DNA of 19,474 nucleotides from positions 1-19,474 of the forward strand of contig JACKCT010000026.1 in assembly GCA_020633895.1 (NCBI GenBank), read 5' to 3'. This document shows positions 15,269 through 19,474 of the stretch, in pieces. Within the stretch, counting starts at the first letter, position 1; every line of letters begins with the position of its first letter. The notes below the pieces were generated by a model that saw only the letters and a list, made by a program, of their open reading frames with translations, had not been told where the DNA came from and made no database searches. A program made the position numbers and the translations under genes. The DNA is from Deltaproteobacteria bacterium. Lineage in GTDB: Bacteria > Lernaellota > Lernaellaia > JACKCT01.

Positions 15269-16542
15269 CCGCGATCGATCTTTCCGGCAGCGACGTCCCG
15301 ATGGACGAGAAGACGATCCGGGTCAAGAACCTGACCAAGGACTACCACATCTATTCGAGGCGCGGGCAGAAGTTCAAGGAAGTCCTGACCTTCGGCAAGC
15401 GGAATTTTCACGACACCAAGCGGGCGCTGTTCGATTTGTCGTTCGATGTCGCCGAGGGCGAGTGCCTGGGCGTGATCGGCGACAACGGATCGGGAAAGAG
15501 CACGTTGCTCAAAATCCTGGCGGGGACCACGTACCCCACGGCGGGCGATGTGCGCGTGGAGGGGCGCGTCAGTTATATCCTGGACCCGTCGACGGGATTC
15601 AACGGCGATCTGTCCGGCCGGGAGAACATCGTCGCCAAATGCTCGTTGCTGGGCATGACACCGTCCGAGATTCGCGAACTTTATCCGCGCATCCTGGAAT
15701 TTTCCGGCCTGGAAGAGCGCATCGAGCATCCGTTCAAGACCTACTCGGCGGGCATGCAGGTGCGGCTCGGGTTTTCGGTGGCGATTCATGTGCCTTTCGA
15801 CGTGTTGGTCGTCGACGAAGTGCTGGCCGTCGGGGACTTTCTCTTCCAACGCAAATGCGTCAACGCCATTCGGCAATTCCGCGACATGGGCAAGACCATC
15901 GTCATCACCAGCCATAGTCTTTCGGAGGTCTCCAGCTATTGCGATCGGTTGATCCTGCTGCGGGACGGCGAAGTGGTGATGGTGGGTAACACGGACGCGG
16001 TGATCAAAAGCTACGTCGAGGACTGCGAGAACCTCTATCGGTCCATCGAGGCGCCGGTGATGCAGGACGAGGTGCTCGACGTGGTGCGGGAAAAAGTCGG
16101 CGGCGCGCGCATCATCGAGGTGCAGTTTCTGGACGCCACGGGGCAGCCGAAGAAGGAATTTCGCACCGGTGAAGAACTGCGCATCCGCATCCGATTCGTC
16201 ACCGACGGACCCTTGCCCGACCCGTGCTTTCGCGTGCAGTTCCTGCGCAACGACGGCCTTCTGGTGCAGGGGATGAATAATTACCGCCAAGAGGTGCATT
16301 ACCCGAATATCAACGGCCATTGCGAGGTCATCATCCGCTATCCGGTGCTGCACCTGCTCAACGGCGACTACTATGTGAACACCGGCGTCTGGCCCGACGA
16401 GTACCAGAGTTTCGCCGCCAAGACGCCCTACGACGTGCACGATTTCAAGGACATCATCACCGTGCGTCAGAAGCGCGAGCACGGCGGCGGCCTGACGTAC
16501 AGCCCCTGTCAGATCACCTTGAACAAACTGGATCCGATCTAG
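15265..16542 (+). CDS. Wzt-like ABC transporter ATPase with C-terminal carbohydrate-binding-type domain
   Basis: This 425-residue ATPase resembles Wzt/TagH-type subunits that power export of O-antigen or teichoic-type polymers across the inner membrane. Residues 15-260 hold the nucleotide-binding domain: Walker A GDNGSGKST (72-79), signature YSAGMQ (160-165), Walker B VLVVDE (Asp184, Glu185) followed by VLAVGD, and the H-loop His217 in ITSHS. Residues from about 275 form a beta-rich domain (LRIRIRFVTDG, HLLNGDYYVNTGVW) like the C-terminal Wzt domain that binds the modified polymer end. The start overlaps the stop of radical SAM 1 by 4 bases, so translation is coupled. Radical SAM 2 follows after 24 bases. 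No Wzm-type permease is present in the window, which is unusual. Confidence 0.94.
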   Translation: MTAIDLSGSDVPMDEKTIRVKNLTKDYHIYSRRGQKFKEVLTFGKRNFHDTKRALFDLSFDVAEGECLGVIGDNGSGKSTLLKILAGTTYPTAGDVRVEGRVSYILDPSTGFNGDLSGRENIVAKCSLLGMTPSEIRELYPRILEFSGLEERIEHPFKTYSAGMQVRLGFSVAIHVPFDVLVVDEVLAVGDFLFQRKCVNAIRQFRDMGKTIVITSHSLSEVSSYCDRLILLRDGEVVMVGNTDAVIKSYVEDCENLYRSIEAPVMQDEVLDVVREKVGGARIIEVQFLDATGQPKKEFRTGEELRIRIRFVTDGPLPDPCFRVQFLRNDGLLVQGMNNYRQEVHYPNINGHCEVIIRYPVLHLLNGDYYVNTGVWPDEYQSFAAKTPYDVHDFKDIITVRQKREHGGGLTYSPCQITLNKLDPI

Positions 16543-16566
16543 CCGAGTTCAATCGAGGAAGGCCCC

Positions 16567-17619
16567 ATGATCGGCACCTCAGAACTTAAAGCCGCCAACC
16601 GACGCCTTAACGAACGCGAGCGCGCCGAGGCCAAGGCGCGGCTTGCCAGCTATCCCATGCAGGTGCAGGTGGAAGCGACCAACCGATGCAACCTGGTCTG
16701 CGGCACGTGCGCGCGCAACTACTATCCCAAGGCGCTCAACCGCATCGGCGATCTGAATCCCCGCGACTATCCCGAATTGGAAACGCTGTTCGCCCACGCC
16801 GAGCGCGTGTTGCTGGGCGGGTACGGTGAGCCGCTGATGGGCAAACACGTCAAAGCGATCTTGCGTTTGGCGGCCAAGCACCAATGTTTCATCGAGATTA
16901 TCAACAACGGGACGTTCCTGAGCGAAGAATGGTACGCGCTGTCGGCCGAGTTGCCGGTGGGGCGCTATCTGTTCTCGGTGGATGGGGCGTCGGACAAGAC
17001 GATGATGCAAAGACGGGGCGTGCCTCTGACGCAGATTCTGACCCATGTCGCTCGACTGCGCGAAGTGGCGCCGGAAGTGGAGTCGACGTTCAACGTGACG
17101 CTTTCGCGGCACAATATTGACGAGATTCCCGAATTGGTGCGCATTGCGGCGGAGCACGGCGTGCGGGCGGTGTTCGTCGCTCATCAGAAGCTCTACATCC
17201 GGGCGCAGGGCGGTGACTCGGCGCTGGAAGAGCCGGAGCGCCTCAGGACGGCGTTCGACAAGGCATGGACGGCGGCGCGGGAGTCGGGCGTGGATCTGCA
17301 TCTGCCGCCGACGGAAGGCGTGCATGAGTGCATGCAGCCGCTGGAGATGATGATGATCCGGCGGGACGGGGCGGCGTTCGCGTGCTGTTCGGCGATGTTC
17401 GGCGGCGGGACGCATCGCATCGAGTTGGGTCGCCTGGGCGAAGGCGATGTGCTGGACCTTTGGAACGCCCCGGCGGCGATCAACGCCCGGCGGCGCATTT
17501 TGGGTCTGCCCCACGGGCCGGGGCCGTGCGAAACGTGCGCGTTTCGGATTTTCACGCCGGAGGCGATGCGGCGGTTTTTGGACGGGGACGAGGCGTCGAA
17601 GGCAGCCCTTTCCGGATGA
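16567..17619 (+). CDS. Radical SAM protein 2 with SPASM-like C-terminus
   Basis: This 350-residue radical SAM enzyme has the cluster motif CNLVCGTC (Cys41, 45, 48) after VQVEATNR, the SAM-binding LLGGYGEPLMG strand and FSVDGAS in the barrel. C-terminal Cys in VHECMQ, AFACCS and GPCETC suggest SPASM-like auxiliary clusters. It is smaller than radical SAM 1 and 3 and lacks their long N-terminal region and their shared HSP-containing stretch after the cluster, so it is a different subfamily. The ATG at 16567 follows GAGGAAGG with good spacing. It lies 24 bases behind the ABC ATPase gene and is probably the last gene of the radical SAM 1 operon. The reaction cannot be named; modification of a peptide or sugar-lipid before export is an inference from the neighbours. 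Confidence 0.93.
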   Translation: MIGTSELKAANRRLNERERAEAKARLASYPMQVQVEATNRCNLVCGTCARNYYPKALNRIGDLNPRDYPELETLFAHAERVLLGGYGEPLMGKHVKAILRLAAKHQCFIEIINNGTFLSEEWYALSAELPVGRYLFSVDGASDKTMMQRRGVPLTQILTHVARLREVAPEVESTFNVTLSRHNIDEIPELVRIAAEHGVRAVFVAHQKLYIRAQGGDSALEEPERLRTAFDKAWTAARESGVDLHLPPTEGVHECMQPLEMMMIRRDGAAFACCSAMFGGGTHRIELGRLGEGDVLDLWNAPAAINARRRILGLPHGPGPCETCAFRIFTPEAMRRFLDGDEASKAALSG

Positions 17620-17738
17620 ACGATGGGTTGATCGTCGGACATTTCCTAACAATTTTGTTCATTTGCAATCCCACTGACAACACGACCTGGGGCGGTTTGC
17701 GGCATAATGAGCGGCTGCAACCTTTGGTGAAGGAGTAA
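17616..17738 (+). CDS. Possible 40-codon ORF coupled to radical SAM 2
   Basis: An ATG at 17616 overlaps the stop of radical SAM 2 by 4 bases (ATGA) and opens a frame of 40 codons that ends 10 bases before the radical SAM 3 start. The predicted peptide has a short hydrophobic stretch (LIVGHFLTILFI) then a polar tail with one Cys. Small peptides beside radical SAM genes can be substrates, so I record it. Against it, third-codon positions are AT-rich unlike the neighbours, no ribosome site is visible, and a promoter-like CATAAT lies inside it. It may be a plain intergenic frame. Confidence 0.22.
   Translation: MNDGLIVGHFLTILFICNPTDNTTWGGLRHNERLQPLVKE
17703..17708 (+). promoter_or_regulatory. 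Possible -10 box for radical SAM 3
   Basis: CATAAT (one mismatch to TATAAT) lies 40 bases before ATG 17749 in the only AT-richer stretch of the cluster. No good -35 sits at the right spacing; the nearest is CTGACA, 23 bases away. It would let radical SAM 3 be transcribed separately. Confidence 0.3.
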
Positions 17739-17748
17739 TCGAGAGCCG

Positions 17749-19302
17749 ATGGCCCTGCTGCTCTACGACGAAGCGCCGCGCAACCATGACGCGTACACCC
17801 AGGCGGGAAATTTCGCGCGGGTGACGGGACGGGTGCGCACGGGGGAGAAGGTGGTGGTGCCGGTGACGCTAACGACCTTTCACCGGCTGCCGCGCTTGTT
17901 GCATTTCGCGGCGGCGATGCAGGGCAAGGCGTTGCCGCCCATGCCCACGTTCGAGGCGGCGACGGCGCCCGGTCTGACCGAAGGTATTCACCAGTATGTT
18001 CGCGACCTGCGGCCTATGTTGCACGGGGCGAATGTGGACATCGGCGGGTTTCATCCGCGTTTGGTGGAGGTCTTCAAGGGGTTCGATCAGCGGGCGACGC
18101 CGGCGACGCGGCCGAATCTGCTGCGCCTGCTGGGCGTGGTCAGCGACACGGTCTTCATCGGGCCTCACACTTTTCATCTGGATATTTCCAACACCTGCAA
18201 CACGAACTGCACGTTTTGCGGACTGCATTCGCCGCTTTTGATCGAGCCCAAGCAGCCGATGCTCGGCCGTCGTTTTACCGACGGGTGGAAAGGCAAGAAG
18301 CGGGACTGGGAAGAGTTCACCGACCTGGTCGACGATCTGCATGACATCGGCTGCCGCGAGGACATCCTGTTCAACGGCGAAGGCGAGCCGCTGGCGCACC
18401 CCCGGGCGTTGGACATGGTCAAATACGTCTGCGCCAAGGATATGAACCTGACGCTGTTCACCAACGGGCTGGCGGTCAAGGGCAAGGCGATCGACGTGAT
18501 GGTCGAGAACGAGATGCATATGCTCTATTGGAGCCTGCATGCCGCGACCAAGGAGACCTTCCACCGCATGCAGCCCATACGCCGTCCCGAGGACTTTCCG
18601 AAGATGGTGGAGAATGTGCGCGATCTGGCGCAACGAAAGCGCAAACGCAACAACAAGCCGCACATTGTCATGGCGATGGTCATCAACGCGGACAACTATC
18701 ACGAGTGTGAAAAGTTCATGGATCTGGCGCTGTACGTGGGCGCCGATTCGGTGCGTTACCAGATCATGCACGCGTGCTCGTCGACCGAGAGCCTGCTGAT
18801 GACCAAGGAGCAATTCGAGATCGCCCGCGCGGGCGTGGAGGCCGGCAAACGCAAGGCCGCCCGCGAGGGCATGAACGTCGTGGCGAATATCGATTTTCAG
18901 CTCGAGCAATCGGAGAAGACGTACGATCTGGACGAGGACGTGCTCTCGTGTTTCTGGTCCCACGATCTGTACAACAAGACGGGGTGCATCGTCGGGTGGT
19001 TTTTCTCGCGGGCATTCACCGACGGCAAGGTGAGCTTTTGCTGCCACGACAAGATCGTGGACAACCTGCGTCGGGTGCGTTTCAAGGAACTGTGGTTCTC
19101 CGACCGCTACCAAAAGGCCCGCATGGCCGGCAAAGCCTTCGATCTGGCTTACAACATCAACATGGTCGAGGGCGGCTGCGGGTCCATGCTGCTGGGCGAC
19201 GACTGCTCGTGGTGCGGCAACTACGAATTCATGAACAAAGGCTTCAACGATCTCACCGACCTGGGGTGGCGCGAAGACTTGCGCCGCGTTCCGCCCGGCT
19301 GA
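17749..19302 (+). CDS. Radical SAM protein 3 with long N-terminal extension and SPASM-like C-terminus
   Basis: This 517-residue radical SAM enzyme has the cluster motif CNTNCTFC (Cys150, 154, 157), preceded by HLDISNT, and the SAM-binding LFNGEGEPLAH. The first 140 residues form a helical extension without a recognised domain. The C-terminal part (GCIVGWFFSRAF, DGKVSFCCHD, DDCSWCGNYEF) aligns by eye with radical SAM 1, including Cys positions, so the two are paralogues. Both also share an HSP stretch after the cluster. ATG 17749 is preceded by AAGGAG at a rather long 13 bases. It lies 129 bases behind radical SAM 2, with a possible own promoter, and is followed by a clear terminator, so it ends the cluster. 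The substrate is unknown. Confidence 0.93.
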   Translation: MALLLYDEAPRNHDAYTQAGNFARVTGRVRTGEKVVVPVTLTTFHRLPRLLHFAAAMQGKALPPMPTFEAATAPGLTEGIHQYVRDLRPMLHGANVDIGGFHPRLVEVFKGFDQRATPATRPNLLRLLGVVSDTVFIGPHTFHLDISNTCNTNCTFCGLHSPLLIEPKQPMLGRRFTDGWKGKKRDWEEFTDLVDDLHDIGCREDILFNGEGEPLAHPRALDMVKYVCAKDMNLTLFTNGLAVKGKAIDVMVENEMHMLYWSLHAATKETFHRMQPIRRPEDFPKMVENVRDLAQRKRKRNNKPHIVMAMVINADNYHECEKFMDLALYVGADSVRYQIMHACSSTESLLMTKEQFEIARAGVEAGKRKAAREGMNVVANIDFQLEQSEKTYDLDEDVLSCFWSHDLYNKTGCIVGWFFSRAFTDGKVSFCCHDKIVDNLRRVRFKELWFSDRYQKARMAGKAFDLAYNINMVEGGCGSMLLGDDCSWCGNYEFMNKGFNDLTDLGWREDLRRVPPG

Positions 19303-19339
19303 CACTCCGAGCAAAAATCGGGCAACAATCCTCCTCCAC

Positions 19340-19372
19340 CGGCCGCGCCCTTTTCGCGCGGCCGTTTTCTTT
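19340..19372 (+). terminator. Rho-independent terminator after radical SAM 3
   Basis: Perfect 9-base GC-rich arms (CGGCCGCGC at 19340-19348, GCGCGGCCG at 19356-19364) enclose a 7-base loop and are followed by TTTTCTTT. It lies 37 bases after the radical SAM 3 stop and marks the end of the plus-strand cluster. Confidence 0.88.
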
Positions 19373-19397
19373 GCCGTCGCCGGCATGGATATTCCGA

Positions 19398-19474
19398 TCA
19401 GAGCCCCGACCGTGAGGGAGGGGTTGTCGAGCAGTTTGACTCAACGATCGCTTTGGACCGCTTGCTGACCAGCC
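19398..19474 (-). repeat. Dispersed palindrome-ended repeat, copy 3 (cut by window edge)
   Basis: It starts with TCAGAGCC at 19398 and runs to the edge. On the minus strand its interior (GTCAGCAAGCGGTCCAAA, TCGTTGAGTC) matches copy 1 (6843-6926) almost base for base. Its outer end (ACGGTCGGGGCTCTGA) matches copy 2. The missing arm would lie just beyond the edge. Confidence 0.78.

Noticed and set aside
13817-16482. Long minus-strand frames opposite radical SAM 1 and the ABC ATPase
   Set aside because: They are His- and Leu-rich shadows of strongly supported plus-strand genes.
17869-19386. Long minus-strand frame opposite radical SAM 3 (505 codons)
   Set aside because: The plus strand has clear radical SAM motifs throughout; long antisense frames are expected at this GC content and this one has no recognisable domain or ribosome site.

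Overview
The window is GC-rich and densely coded, with Gram-negative traits: an exported MltA-type lytic transglycosylase, several likely lipoproteins, and a Wzt-like ABC ATPase. Asp-rich linkers behind lipoprotein signals, Cys-rich exported proteins, and a receiver/PATAN/DnaJ/TPR fusion suggest a deltaproteobacteria-like lineage (Myxococcota, Bradymonadota or a candidate phylum such as Lernaellota). This placement is inferred from gene style; no rRNA or tRNA is present.

Left part (1-6813). A small membrane protein runs off the left edge on the minus strand. It is followed by comM/yifB (433-1983), a helical lipoprotein (2185-3009) and a membrane-anchored TPR-like protein (3098-3871), all on the minus strand. 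A tandem pair of palindromes lies upstream of comM. A strong promoter (3936-3964) drives a 936-residue plus-strand protein made of a degenerate receiver, a PATAN/DUF4388 domain, an acidic linker, a J-domain and TPRs.

Middle (6814-11773). On the minus strand are mltA, with a promoter so close to its ATG that the mRNA should be leaderless, and two tandem Cys-rich likely lipoproteins. An ICMT-like membrane methyltransferase follows on the plus strand. Then come an acyl-carrier-like protein and an exported TPR protein that overlap by 4 bp on the minus strand. Copies of a palindrome-ended dispersed repeat lie at 6843-6926 and 10090-10162, and a third is cut by the right edge.

Right part (11979-19302), all on the plus strand. 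A Cys-motif plus sigma-region-4-like HTH protein sits 10 bp ahead of an alkaline-phosphatase-superfamily protein whose DHG metal motif is altered. Then comes the most distinctive block: radical SAM 1, a Wzt-like ABC ATPase, radical SAM 2, and after 129 bp radical SAM 3, which resembles radical SAM 1. A rho-independent terminator and a repeat copy close the block. No ABC permease, glycosyltransferase or clear precursor peptide accompanies it, so its substrate cannot be read from this window. The block looks like a compact modification/export or surface-polymer module.

No tRNA, rRNA, CRISPR array, transposase or integrase was seen. No gene-free stretch exceeds 300 bases; the longest, 185-432 (248 bases), holds only the leader hairpin and promoter-like element of the left-edge gene.
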